Positions 18,298 to 26,495 of a stretch of DNA of 64,000 nt are shown in pieces. The translations under genes were made by a program, and so were the position numbers. How positions within the stretch are numbered: position 1 is the stretch's first letter; each line of letters starts with the position of its first letter. The stretch is from assembly GCA_029552545.1 (NCBI GenBank), contig JAKPDO010000028.1, positions 124,001 to 188,000 of the forward strand, written 5' to 3'. The stretch is from Planctomycetota bacterium. GTDB taxonomy: Bacteria; Planctomycetota; Phycisphaerae; Sedimentisphaerales; Anaerohalosphaeraceae. The notes below the pieces were generated by a model. The model saw only the letters and a list, made by a program, of their open reading frames with translations. It was not told where the DNA came from and ran no database searches.

Positions 18298-18909
18298 ATG
18301 AAAAAGTTTGTGTATGCAGGATTAGCCGCCCTGCTGATGTGGATACCGGCGGCTTCAGCCAATCTGCTGACGAATGGAGGTTTTGAAGACGGCAATACCG
18401 GTCAATTAGGCGTGGTTTCGATACCGGGCTGGAACAACTGGGGCTATTCCGGCTGGCATCACGATGACCCCGGCTGCATGATCGGGACCAAAGGAATGAA
18501 GTTTTGGTGGGATGACAGCGGGATGTGGCAGGATTATGCGGCTGCGGCCGGACAGACCTATTTCTACTGTGTCCAGGTGATGGATGCCGGTCGGGATACC
18601 TCCCCCGTAAACTGGGACTTTCGATTGGAAGCGGAGTTTTATGATTCCGCCAACACGCAGCTGACCGCCGTCGTTCTGGGTTATTTTGATTCTTCAATCC
18701 AGCCGGATGACACCTGGGTTCAGCTGAGCGGTTCGATTATGGCCCCCGCCGGCACAGCTTACGGACGCGTGGTTCTGCGTCTGTGGGATTGGCAGCCCAA
18801 TATCCGCGGAGCCATTTACTTTGATGAGGTATCCGTTGTTCCGGAACCGGCATCGCTGGTAGCATTAGGACTGGGCGGTTTACTGCTCGGACGTCGTTAC
18901 CACGGATAA
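18298..18909 (+). CDS. PEP-CTERM protein with the shared CBM-like module
   Basis: A 204-residue secreted protein: signal peptide (MKKFVYAGLAALLMW...ASA), then the same N-terminal sandwich module as its neighbours (LLTNGGFEDG, IPGWNNWGYSGWHH, MKFWWDDSGMWQDYAA). It ends in a PEP-CTERM sorting tail: VPEPASL, a hydrophobic stretch and GRRYHG. PEP-CTERM tails are recognised by exosortase and hold the protein at the envelope before release. No exosortase gene is in the window. The start is ATG 18298, preceded by TGGAGGAACG; an upstream in-frame start at 18223 would bury the signal peptide. Confidence 0.85.
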   Translation: MKKFVYAGLAALLMWIPAASANLLTNGGFEDGNTGQLGVVSIPGWNNWGYSGWHHDDPGCMIGTKGMKFWWDDSGMWQDYAAAAGQTYFYCVQVMDAGRDTSPVNWDFRLEAEFYDSANTQLTAVVLGYFDSSIQPDDTWVQLSGSIMAPAGTAYGRVVLRLWDWQPNIRGAIYFDEVSVVPEPASLVALGLGGLLLGRRYHG

Positions 18910-18958
18910 AAACGGTTTTCGCAAACACTTGAATTCAGCGTCTTTGTGGGCGAATCCT

Positions 18959-18992
18959 GGCGGTCTCCGGCGAATCTTTGCCGGGGGCCGCC
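18959..18992 (+). terminator. GC-rich hairpin between the PEP-CTERM and GH30 genes
   Basis: GGCGGTCTCCGGC pairs with GCCGGGGGCCGCC (13 bp, two G-U pairs) around an 8-nt loop. No T tract follows, so it could be an attenuator, an mRNA-stabilising structure or a weak terminator. Confidence 0.4.
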
Positions 18993-19032
18993 AATCGCTT
19001 GAATAAGAAAAAAACTATTGAGAAATGGAAAA

Positions 19033-21099
19033 ATGAGAACGTTGTTCCGGATAGGATGCCTTGGGATTCTGTGGGCTTCAACTCTTCAGGCGGGGACAAA
19101 TCTGCTGACCAATGGGGATTTCGAAGGCGGTTCACTGGGCCGGTTGGGGACGGTCTCCATTCCCGGCTGGAACAGTTGGGGCGGCTCCGGCTGGCATCAC
19201 AGCGATACCGGCGCCTGCCTCGGAAGCAAAGGGATGAAGTTCTGGTGGGACGACAGCGGACTGTGGCAGGATTTTGCCGCCCTCGAGGGACTGACGTACT
19301 CCTTTCGTGTGCAGGTGATGGATTGGAGCGGGGATACCTCCTCCAACAACTGGGATTTTCGAATCGAAGCGGAATTTTACACGGCGGCCCATACCGCAAT
19401 CGTCAAACAAGTTGTCGGATATTTCGATTCCTCCGTCCAGCCCAACGATACCTGGATTGAGATTGGGGGGACGATTACGGCCCCGGCAGGAACGGCTTAC
19501 GGACGGGTCGTCCTGCGTCTGTGGGACTGGAAGTCCGGCATCAGCGGTTCTATCTACTTTGATAACGTCTCCGTTACAATCCAAAAAACGGCCGATTATA
19601 ACAATGATTTTCATATTGATTATGAAGACTACCTTCGTCTGTCCCGTTTTTGGCGGCAGACCGCCCCGGAATACGACTTAAACGATGACAATTTTATTGA
19701 TATCAGCGATTTGGCACTCTTCGTTCAGGATTGGCTGATGTGGCAGGAGCCCGCTGATGCAAAAGCAATTTGGGTGGACTCAACGGTTGCCTATCAGGAA
19801 ATTGAAGGAATCGGTGCATCTTTGACAGACTCCTCGGCGTGGCTGCTCCATCAGTTTCTGACTCCCACTGAACGCCAGGACGTCCTGACGGACTTGTTTG
19901 ACCCCAGTGCGGGCATCGGGCTCAATTATCTCCGCCAGCCGATGGGGGCTTCCGACTTTCGTCTGCAGGATTACACCTATGATGACCTGCCTGCAAATGT
20001 AAACTCGGATTATCTGCTGGCTTACTTCTCGATTGCCTATGAGGAAAGTTCTATCATTCCGACTCTTCAGCAAATCCTGGCAATCAATCCGAATGTTCGG
20101 ATTATGGGCAGTCCCTGGAGTCCGCCCGCGTGGATGAAAACCAGCGGCCAGCTCGGAGGGGGACGGCTGAAAAATGATGTGTACGGCACTTATGCCAATT
20201 ATTTTGTGAAATATATTCAGGCCTATGCGGCTCACGGGATTCCGGTTGATGCTGTTACCCTGCAGAATGAACCTTATTACGAACCATGGACCTATCCCGG
20301 CTGTCGAATGGAACCGGCGGACCAAATCAGATTGGTCAAGGAATTAGGGGCCGCCTTCCAGCAGAATCAGATTGCGGCGAAAATCCTGATTTGGGATCAC
20401 AACTGGGATAATCCGGACTTTCCTTTGGCTGTTCTGAGCGACCCAATCGCCCGCCAGTATATCGCCGGTACAGCGTTTCATCATTACGGCGGAGATGTCT
20501 CTGCGCAGACCACAGTGCACAATGCATATCCCGACAAAGCCATTTATTTTACGGAGGGCTCAGACGGAACCTGGAATGACGGCGGGTTTGAAGCGGATTT
20601 GATTCGAAACGGTGTTTTTCTGGTCGAAACGCTGCGGAACTGGGCGAAAACTGTTATCAAGTGGAATCTTGCTCTGGATGAAAACAACGGTCCCAAGATT
20701 GCCGGCGGCTGCGACACATGCTACGGCGTAATCACCATCAACCGTTCCACGCGTCAGGTTACCCCCAGACCTCAGTATTATGCTCTTGGTCATGCATCAA
20801 AGTATCTTCAAAGGGGTGCCGTTCGAATTCAGTCAGAAAGCGAAACGCTGCGGTCGGTCGCTTTTCAGAATCCGGACCATTCAATCGTTCTCTATGCAGT
20901 CAATCCGGATGCCGTCGGTTACACAATCAAACTTCAATGGAATGGTAGGCGGCTTTTAAGCCGCATTCCCTCCCGTTCCATTATGACCTTTCGCTGGAAT
21001 GGCGATGCTCCGTCAAAAGCGGACAGACTTTTGACCACAGGCGACGGACAATCGCTTCTGCAGCCGTTGCCGCCTGTATTCTTCTATAACGGAAGCTGA
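19033..21099 (+). CDS. Secreted GH30 glycoside hydrolase with N-terminal CBM-like and internal dockerin-like modules
   Basis: A 688-residue secreted enzyme. The signal peptide (residues 1-20) is followed by the shared module (about 22-182: LLTNGDFEGG, IPGWNSWGGSGWHH, MKFWWDDSGLWQDFAA). A dockerin-like EF-hand pair lies at about 188-236 (DYNNDFHIDYEDY and DLNDDNFIDISDLALF). A GH30 domain runs from about 245 to the end. The acid/base E413 (LQNEPYYEP) and nucleophile E508 (IYFTEGSDGT) sit on the expected strands, and SPWSPPAWMKT is the family's typical turn. GH30 members include beta-glucosidases, beta-1,6-glucanases and xylanases; subfamily cannot be fixed by eye. ATG 19033 is used because the signal peptide starts there; a TTG at 19018 is in frame. 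Confidence 0.9.
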   Translation: MRTLFRIGCLGILWASTLQAGTNLLTNGDFEGGSLGRLGTVSIPGWNSWGGSGWHHSDTGACLGSKGMKFWWDDSGLWQDFAALEGLTYSFRVQVMDWSGDTSSNNWDFRIEAEFYTAAHTAIVKQVVGYFDSSVQPNDTWIEIGGTITAPAGTAYGRVVLRLWDWKSGISGSIYFDNVSVTIQKTADYNNDFHIDYEDYLRLSRFWRQTAPEYDLNDDNFIDISDLALFVQDWLMWQEPADAKAIWVDSTVAYQEIEGIGASLTDSSAWLLHQFLTPTERQDVLTDLFDPSAGIGLNYLRQPMGASDFRLQDYTYDDLPANVNSDYLLAYFSIAYEESSIIPTLQQILAINPNVRIMGSPWSPPAWMKTSGQLGGGRLKNDVYGTYANYFVKYIQAYAAHGIPVDAVTLQNEPYYEPWTYPGCRMEPADQIRLVKELGAAFQQNQIAAKILIWDHNWDNPDFPLAVLSDPIARQYIAGTAFHHYGGDVSAQTTVHNAYPDKAIYFTEGSDGTWNDGGFEADLIRNGVFLVETLRNWAKTVIKWNLALDENNGPKIAGGCDTCYGVITINRSTRQVTPRPQYYALGHASKYLQRGAVRIQSESETLRSVAFQNPDHSIVLYAVNPDAVGYTIKLQWNGRRLLSRIPSRSIMTFRWNGDAPSKADRLLTTGDGQSLLQPLPPVFFYNGS

Positions 21100-21107
21100 G
21101 AAGGGAC

Positions 21108-22892
21108 TTACAGCACAAAAGTCTGGCTGTGCTGCTTGCGAAGGGCTTTGTTCAAACTCTTCAGAAAATATTTTTCGACAACCGCCTCCCAGCCCATATG
21201 GCTGGCCAGTTCGTAGCCGCTGTGAAGCAGCCGGTTGAACTCATCATCGTTTTTCGGCAGGCGGGCACAAATTTCCAAAGCCACTTTTTCGCTAACTTTG
21301 TACTCAATCTGATCGCGGAATTCCCGGTCAATCTGAAGCAGATCCTCCAGGGCCATCCCTCTTTGCCCGTTCAGGTTTGTATAGTCCACTTCAATCACAT
21401 TCGGGACCTTTTGGCCGCCGGTGACCGCTCGGACAAAGCCCGCGCAGCCGCACAGGCTGGTTACGACACACAGCCCCCCAAAGCACAGCGGCTCCAGCTG
21501 CGCAATGCCGAACGGCTCATAGATGCTTTGGCCGAACTCTACGTCGGTTCCTTTGCGGATGTCCATAAACTCCATATCATACGGCATCCGATGCCCGCAG
21601 CACTGCCGATTAAAGCCGAACTGGTTGATGAAAATCACCTTGATATTGCGGCTCCGCAGGTTAAACTCCTGCACGCCGGCATAATAGGCCGCTTCCCCGC
21701 CGGACAGGTCCGGCATCCCTTCGCGATGGGCTGCGGGCCAGTGATAATCCGCCTCCATCTGATAAATGTCGCGGTCTCGGCGTTTGTGGGTTTCCGTACT
21801 GAGCACAAGAAGCACCGCCGTCTTGTTGAGTGTACGGAATTCCCGATCCAGATGCTCCAGCACACGCAGGTCGCGCCACAGTCCTTTGCTGATAACCAGT
21901 CGCGTCACATGCGTGAAAATAAAGTCCGGCTTCCAGCCGAGCAGGTTTTCGCAATACTGCCGCAGCCGATTGCGGGATTCATATTTCTCCGCCAGCCCGA
22001 TTTGATAGGCCGGTATGCCGTTGTAGGTCAAATCAATGTCGGCCAGATTAAACTCCGGCGTCAAAAAACGCAGTTCATCCACAACACAGTCCCCCACCGC
22101 CAGGATGTTATCGCAATGACGGGAGGCCTCCACCAGAGCGTATTTAAAGAAGTGACTTTGGTCTCCGAAAACATCATTGACATACAAATCCTGCTCACGG
22201 GCCTTGCGGAGCACATTGTAAAACATTGTATCGTGCCCGCTGTGGCTTTCCACAATCCGGCGCATCGGAGCGACTTCATGGGCATAAAAGACCGTCTTAA
22301 AATCATAGGGGTCGAGAATGCCGGCCAAAGCCGTCGGAATCCCCATAAACTCGTGAGCAACCAGAACAGTAGGAATCTCCTTTTCAGCAGCCCCCACAAC
22401 GCGAAGGGCTTCTAATGCAGGAAGTGCCAGGCGAACATACTGTTCATATTCCCACAGGTTCTCATACAAATCGCTTCGGATGCCGAACTCCCGGAACATG
22501 GCCCCCTTGAATTGATTGACCGGATTGGGGTCCATTCGGGTGACATCGATAAGAATGACTTCCGGCATGCTCTTGATATGGGTCATCGGGTCAAAAAAGA
22601 CCCGCCGGCCGTAAACAATATCTACATTGAACTGGTCTTCAATTCGCTGGAAGCCGGCGGCATAACTGCTGCGTGTTCGACCGTCCAATGAGGAATACAG
22701 GACCTCTCCGCCCGGCCCCAAACGGGAATCGACCCCTTCATCCCGAAAGAACAGCGGGCTGATTAAGATCGTTCTGCCGGCGGCGTTCAGGTAGTTTTGG
22801 CTGGTAAATAGCCCCTCCAGGACAGCCCCAATACCCCCGATTTTTCCAATGGCCTCATGGGTGATATGAACAATCGTCGGACGCTGGTTCAT
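21108..22892 (-). CDS. Glycogen/starch synthase-like glycosyltransferase (GT5-like)
   Basis: Likely uses ADP- or UDP-glucose to extend an alpha-glucan. Residues 8-30 (VHITHEAIGKIGGIGAVLEGL) correspond to the family's N-terminal KxGGLGDV loop, here with I in place of T and A in place of D. The C-terminal Rossmann half carries THVTRLVISKGLW and EPFGIAQLEPLCFGGLCVVTS, equivalent to the E-x-x-G nucleotide-sugar site. At 594 residues it is longer than bacterial GlgA (about 480), with extra sequence between the halves. GAGGTGAAACG precedes ATG 22892. It is convergent with the GH30 gene, 8 bp apart. Product polymer and sugar donor are not certain. Confidence 0.8.
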   Translation of the reverse strand: MNQRPTIVHITHEAIGKIGGIGAVLEGLFTSQNYLNAAGRTILISPLFFRDEGVDSRLGPGGEVLYSSLDGRTRSSYAAGFQRIEDQFNVDIVYGRRVFFDPMTHIKSMPEVILIDVTRMDPNPVNQFKGAMFREFGIRSDLYENLWEYEQYVRLALPALEALRVVGAAEKEIPTVLVAHEFMGIPTALAGILDPYDFKTVFYAHEVAPMRRIVESHSGHDTMFYNVLRKAREQDLYVNDVFGDQSHFFKYALVEASRHCDNILAVGDCVVDELRFLTPEFNLADIDLTYNGIPAYQIGLAEKYESRNRLRQYCENLLGWKPDFIFTHVTRLVISKGLWRDLRVLEHLDREFRTLNKTAVLLVLSTETHKRRDRDIYQMEADYHWPAAHREGMPDLSGGEAAYYAGVQEFNLRSRNIKVIFINQFGFNRQCCGHRMPYDMEFMDIRKGTDVEFGQSIYEPFGIAQLEPLCFGGLCVVTSLCGCAGFVRAVTGGQKVPNVIEVDYTNLNGQRGMALEDLLQIDREFRDQIEYKVSEKVALEICARLPKNDDEFNRLLHSGYELASHMGWEAVVEKYFLKSLNKALRKQHSQTFVL

Positions 22893-22940
22893 CGTTTCAC
22901 CTCGTTTCTGCCTTTCCTATCCAAAACAAATCTCCTGTAT

Positions 22941-22969
22941 AAAATATACCAAACAATTTCAGGATGCAA
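22941..22969 (-). promoter_or_regulatory. Candidate promoter of the GT5-like gene
   Basis: On the minus strand, TTGCAT and TATTTT are 17 bp apart. A 13-bp inverted repeat GTATA-AAA-TATAC at 22937-22949 covers the -10 region and could be an operator. The region is AT-rich, so confidence is moderate. Confidence 0.4.
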
Positions 22970-23125
22970 AAACAGCATATCCATATTTTTACTGATATAC
23001 TAATCGGAAAAATCCCCGCTCTTCCTCAATGCCCTTTTCTTTTTTTATTATCGGATGTTCCCTGCGGAAGGTTCAGCGAAAAACACAAGATATTCCTGTT
23101 GTATAGTACCCATAACGGCTGGTTT

Positions 23126-23668
23126 TTATCTTTTTTGGCGGTTATCCAGGATTTCGGTGAATTCAGAGCAGTAATCTTTTCTTCCGCAATCCGGGCAAAA
23201 ATCTCCCCGCCAGACGCTGTCAAACTGTTCCATCATTTTTTCCAGCAGTCTCGGCTCGGTTGTGATAATTCCGTTTTCGAAGTTCCTGCGATTGTCTGCC
23301 TTGCCGCCCATCCCGGCCCCTGTCAGATTCGCACTGCCGAAATACCCGAAGAATCCGTCCACAATCACCATTTTGAAATGGACCCGCGGACAAAGCATTC
23401 GCTCCATTCCCTGCAGGAGAACAGGATAACGGTCAAAATCCATCTGAAATCGTTTGCCGGGCTCTTTCGCATGAAGCAGACGAATCGAAACGCGTCTGTG
23501 AGCCAGTTCGGCAAGAATTTTTAGAAAAGGAATCCATTTCCCCCGCAAGAGGATATGTAAATCCTTTATGTCGCTTGTGCCTAACCAGAGGAAGGATTTG
23601 GCGGAAGGCACTTTTTCCAGCAACACTTTTTCATACAGACTTCGGTCGGTTATATATTCGAACGTCAT
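23126..23668 (-). CDS. Single-HKD phospholipase D-like protein
   Basis: 180 residues with one HKD motif: HFKMVIVDGFFGYFGSANLTGAG has the H-x-K-x4-D pattern followed by GSANLT, as in PLD-superfamily nucleases of the Nuc/bacterial endonuclease type, which work as homodimers. The C-terminus carries a small cysteine cluster (FCPDCGRKDYC) that might bind zinc. There is no signal peptide, so it probably acts in the cytoplasm. Its start overlaps the nnrD stop by 4 bp (ATGA), so it is translated with the tsaD-larB-nnrD operon. Substrate (DNA, RNA or lipid) is unknown. Confidence 0.78.
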   Translation of the reverse strand: MTFEYITDRSLYEKVLLEKVPSAKSFLWLGTSDIKDLHILLRGKWIPFLKILAELAHRRVSIRLLHAKEPGKRFQMDFDRYPVLLQGMERMLCPRVHFKMVIVDGFFGYFGSANLTGAGMGGKADNRRNFENGIITTEPRLLEKMMEQFDSVWRGDFCPDCGRKDYCSEFTEILDNRQKR

Positions 23669-24540
23669 CGGGGCTGTCTCTGCAGGAAGTGTTGAAATGC
23701 AGCCGGAAGATATTCAATCACGTCCATTGCCGTCAAAGAGATTTCCCCCTTGTTTTGTGCAGCCAAATCGCCGGCAAGACCGTGTATATAGACACCGAGG
23801 ACAGCCGCATCAAAATCCGTAAGTCCCTGCCCTGCCAGTGCCGTGATAACCCCGCTTAAAACATCCCCCGAACCGGCTGTTGCCATCCCCGGATTCCCGG
23901 TTGTATTCACATAGTACTGTTCAGAATCCGCAACAACCGTCCCTGCCCCTTTCAGTACCACGGTTCCGCCGACGCGTCGGGCCAATTGGCCTGCCTGTTC
24001 GATACGTTCAGTCGGCATTGGTTCACGAAACAGACCCTTCCAAAGACGGGCGAATTCTCCGGGATGCGGAGTCAAAATCATTGACGCTCTTCTATTAGAC
24101 GGCCAATTGCCTGCAGCGGCCAGGACATTCAGTCCATCCGCATCCACAATAAGCCGTACATTCGGCTTGGCAAGCAGTTGAAGCAGCACTTCCCTCGTCC
24201 CGCTCCCTGTTCCTGCGCCGGGACCGAAGCAAATCACATCGTTTTCTTCAGCAAAGCGCTCGAGGAGTGCTGATGCAGTCGCATCAATGCGGCCCAAAGA
24301 GTCTTCCGGCAGCCCAATCGTTGTATAACAGGGATCCAGAGAAGCCGCTATCGGCTGAATGGATTTCGGGACAGCCGCCCGGACCAAACCCGACCCGCTG
24401 CGAAGAGCGGCTTTAGCCGCCAGGACGGGGGCTCCGCTAAAGCCCACAGAACCGCCGATGATGAGAACCTTCCCAAAGGTTCCTTTGTGCCCGTCACGGG
24501 GGCGCGGAGCCGGCACAGGTACCTGATTGACTTGATTCAT
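23665..24540 (-). CDS. nnrD: ADP/ATP-dependent NAD(P)H-hydrate dehydratase
   Basis: Repairs damaged, hydrated NAD(P)H. The sequence shows the ribokinase-like carbohydrate-kinase fold of this family: GKVLIIGGSVGFSGAPVLAA near the N-terminus, CFGPGAGTGSGT, IVDADGLNVLA, ILTPHPGEFARL, VVLKGAGTVVAD and the catalytic loop NPGMATAGSGDVLSGVI. Length 291 matches the stand-alone dehydratase domain; the epimerase half (NnrE) found in many bacteria is absent. GAGGG precedes the start. It overlaps larB by 47 bp and the PLD-like gene by 4 bp. Confidence 0.92.
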   Translation of the reverse strand: MNQVNQVPVPAPRPRDGHKGTFGKVLIIGGSVGFSGAPVLAAKAALRSGSGLVRAAVPKSIQPIAASLDPCYTTIGLPEDSLGRIDATASALLERFAEENDVICFGPGAGTGSGTREVLLQLLAKPNVRLIVDADGLNVLAAAGNWPSNRRASMILTPHPGEFARLWKGLFREPMPTERIEQAGQLARRVGGTVVLKGAGTVVADSEQYYVNTTGNPGMATAGSGDVLSGVITALAGQGLTDFDAAVLGVYIHGLAGDLAAQNKGEISLTAMDVIEYLPAAFQHFLQRQPR

Positions 24541-25312
24541 TGTTTCCCTCAGCAGGTCTCATTTTCCGATGCATCAGACAGGCCGCCACAGCAGCCCCAA
24601 ACCCGTTATCAATATTCACGACGGTAATGCCTGCCGCACAACTGTTTAACATCGTCAAAAGGGCTGACAATCCTTCAAAAGCGGCCCCATAACCCACGCT
24701 TGTAGGGATGGCAATCACCGGACAGTCCACCAGCCCCCCTACTACGCTGGCTAAGGCCCCTTCCATGCCGGCTGCTACAATTACCACATCCGCCTTTCGA
24801 ATCTCCTGAATACAGCCCAGAAGTCGATGCAAACCCGCCACACCAACATCGCAAAAAAGCTTTACTCGGCTCCCGAATAATTCCGCCGTCACACGGGCCT
24901 CGGATGCGGCCGACAAATCTGCTGTGCCTGCCGTCACAACAGCAATATAGCCGGGCCGATAAAGTATCGGTTTTTGCACAAGAGCAATCGTTTTTGCCTG
25001 TCTGTCATAAGAAAGACCTTTGCCGGAAAAGCCCTCGCTCACAAATGCAAAGACTTCCTCTGAAGCGCGGGTCGCCAGTACGTTATGGCCTGTCTGGGCC
25101 ATTCGCAGAAAGATTTCCCGAATTTGCTCTTTCGTTTTAAAAGGGCAAAAAATCACTTCCGGAAAACCGCAGCGAAGAGAACGGTGATAGTCAATCCGGG
25201 CAATTCCAATGTCCTCAAAAGGAAGACGCCGAAGCTTCTCGACGGCCTCCTGGATGGAAATCCGTCCGACTTTTACATCTTCCAGTAAGGTTTCTATGGT
25301 TTTCGCATCCAT
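24494..25312 (-). CDS. larB: Nickel-pincer cofactor biosynthesis carboxylase LarB
   Basis: LarB carboxylates and hydrolyses nicotinic acid adenine dinucleotide in the pathway to the nickel-pincer nucleotide of lactate racemase-type enzymes. The C-terminal two-thirds resembles PurE (AIR carboxylase): VVTAGTADLSAASEA, ADVVIVAAGMEGALASVVGGL and IAIPTSVGYG. The N-terminal segment (ISIQEAVEKLRRLPFEDIG) is typical of LarB. 272 residues is the usual length. It starts 2 bp after the tsaD stop. LarC and LarE, needed to complete the cofactor, are not in this window. Confidence 0.9.
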   Translation of the reverse strand: MDAKTIETLLEDVKVGRISIQEAVEKLRRLPFEDIGIARIDYHRSLRCGFPEVIFCPFKTKEQIREIFLRMAQTGHNVLATRASEEVFAFVSEGFSGKGLSYDRQAKTIALVQKPILYRPGYIAVVTAGTADLSAASEARVTAELFGSRVKLFCDVGVAGLHRLLGCIQEIRKADVVIVAAGMEGALASVVGGLVDCPVIAIPTSVGYGAAFEGLSALLTMLNSCAAGITVVNIDNGFGAAVAACLMHRKMRPAEGNNESSQSGTCAGSAPP

Positions 25313-25314
25313 TA

Positions 25315-26349
25315 TTAGTCCAGAGAGGCTTTGGGTTCGAGTGTCAAATCAGCAAAGAGGCCTGCTTTGTATTTAAGATAGGCCAGGGAAGCCACCATTA
25401 CTGCATTATCCGTACAGAGGGGTTTCGATGCGACGGAAAAGGCCAATCCGCGATTCCGGCAAAACGTTTCCAGTGCAGTCCTCAAGGCGTTGTTGGCAGC
25501 CACACCGCCGCCGAGCAGAACCGTGCGGGCCCCTACTCGTTCAACCGCACGACGTGTCTTTTCAATCAGTACGTCAATCACAGCAGCTTGGAAGGAAGCG
25601 GCAATATCTGCAACTTCCTGCCGACTCATCAGATGCGCTCGGTTCTGGCCTTTCATATCCTGCCCCTGACAATAATAAAGCACGGCGGTTTTGAGACCGC
25701 TGAAAGAGAAATCAAGCGAATTTTTTTCCATCAGGGAACGGGGGAAGTTGATGGCGTGGGGATTGCCTTCGCGGGCGATTTTTTCAATGGCCGGACCGCC
25801 GGGGTATCCTAAATTCAGTATGGAAGCAACTTTATCAAAAGCTTCTCCGGTCGCATCATCAATGGTAGTTCCTAGAAGATGCAATTGGACAGAAGAGCGG
25901 ACTTCATATAAGTTCGTATGACCTCCGGAAACAATTAGGGCAACTGCGGGGAAGTCGATGGCTTCACGATTCATAAGTGCTGACTGCAAATGGGCATGCA
26001 CGTGGTTGACAGCAATGAGCGGTTTGCCCCAAGCCCAGGCGAGAGTCTTGGCGGCTGTAACACCAACCATCAGCGCGATGGACAGACCGGGCTGATTGGC
26101 GACAGCAACAGCAGAGATTTCGCTGAATGTAACCTTTGCATCTTCAATGGCTTGCGAGACGACCGGAAGAATGTTTTCTACGTGCGCCCGAGAGGCGACT
26201 TCCGGGACAACGCCGCCGTAACGGGTGTGAAGATGGGCCTGAGAGGCGACAACAGAAGAGAGAATATCCTGGCCGTCAGCAACAACTGCGGCAGCGGTTT
26301 CATCACAACTTGTTTCAATACCGAGGATTATAATCCGGTCTTCTTTCAT
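25315..26349 (-). CDS. tsaD: tRNA N6-adenosine threonylcarbamoyltransferase TsaD
   Basis: Transfers the threonylcarbamoyl group to A37 of ANN-decoding tRNAs (t6A), with TsaB and TsaE. The N-terminal GIETSCDETAAAVV, the metal-binding NHVHAHLQSAL (HxxxH), SGGHTNLYEV, YPGGPAIEK, SFSGLKTAV and GGVAANNALR motifs are all present. The reading frame extends further upstream, but ATG 26349 is preferred: it directly follows AAAAGG and gives the family's normal N-terminus. It is the first gene of the tsaD-larB-nnrD-PLD operon. Confidence 0.96.
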   Translation of the reverse strand: MKEDRIIILGIETSCDETAAAVVADGQDILSSVVASQAHLHTRYGGVVPEVASRAHVENILPVVSQAIEDAKVTFSEISAVAVANQPGLSIALMVGVTAAKTLAWAWGKPLIAVNHVHAHLQSALMNREAIDFPAVALIVSGGHTNLYEVRSSVQLHLLGTTIDDATGEAFDKVASILNLGYPGGPAIEKIAREGNPHAINFPRSLMEKNSLDFSFSGLKTAVLYYCQGQDMKGQNRAHLMSRQEVADIAASFQAAVIDVLIEKTRRAVERVGARTVLLGGGVAANNALRTALETFCRNRGLAFSVASKPLCTDNAVMVASLAYLKYKAGLFADLTLEPKASLD

Positions 26350-26373
26350 CCTTTTCTCGCCTTTGTTCTTTAC

Positions 26374-26402
26374 ACCGTAGCGGGTTTTGGAGAATCTGTC
26401 AA
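26374..26402 (-). promoter_or_regulatory. Promoter of the tsaD-larB-nnrD operon
   Basis: On the minus strand a perfect TTGACA (complement at 26397-26402) is 17 bp from TACGGT, a weak -10. It is divergent from the rnd promoter, which begins 15 bp away. Confidence 0.55.
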
Positions 26403-26417
26403 TCGAAATGACAATTC

Positions 26418-26446
26418 TTGACAACGACTGTCCGTCAACCTACAAT
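26418..26446 (+). promoter_or_regulatory. Strong promoter of the RNase D gene
   Basis: A perfect TTGACA at 26418-26423 and TACAAT (5 of 6) at 26441-26446 are exactly 17 bp apart. Transcription would start near 26453. This rules out a coding start upstream of 26453 and supports ATG 26496. Confidence 0.8.
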
Positions 26447-26495
26447 TCTTTTCAATTTGCCGCCTTACAAAAAATGGAATCATCAACAACAAAAA

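Noticed and set aside
21129-22415. A 428-codon plus-strand open frame opposite the GT5-like gene
   Set aside because: It mirrors a well-supported glycosyltransferase and shows no motif of its own.
26418-26495. TTG at 26418 as the RNase D start
   Set aside because: TTGACA here is a perfect -35 box with a 17-bp-spaced -10; translation cannot start upstream of the transcript. ATG 26496 is used.
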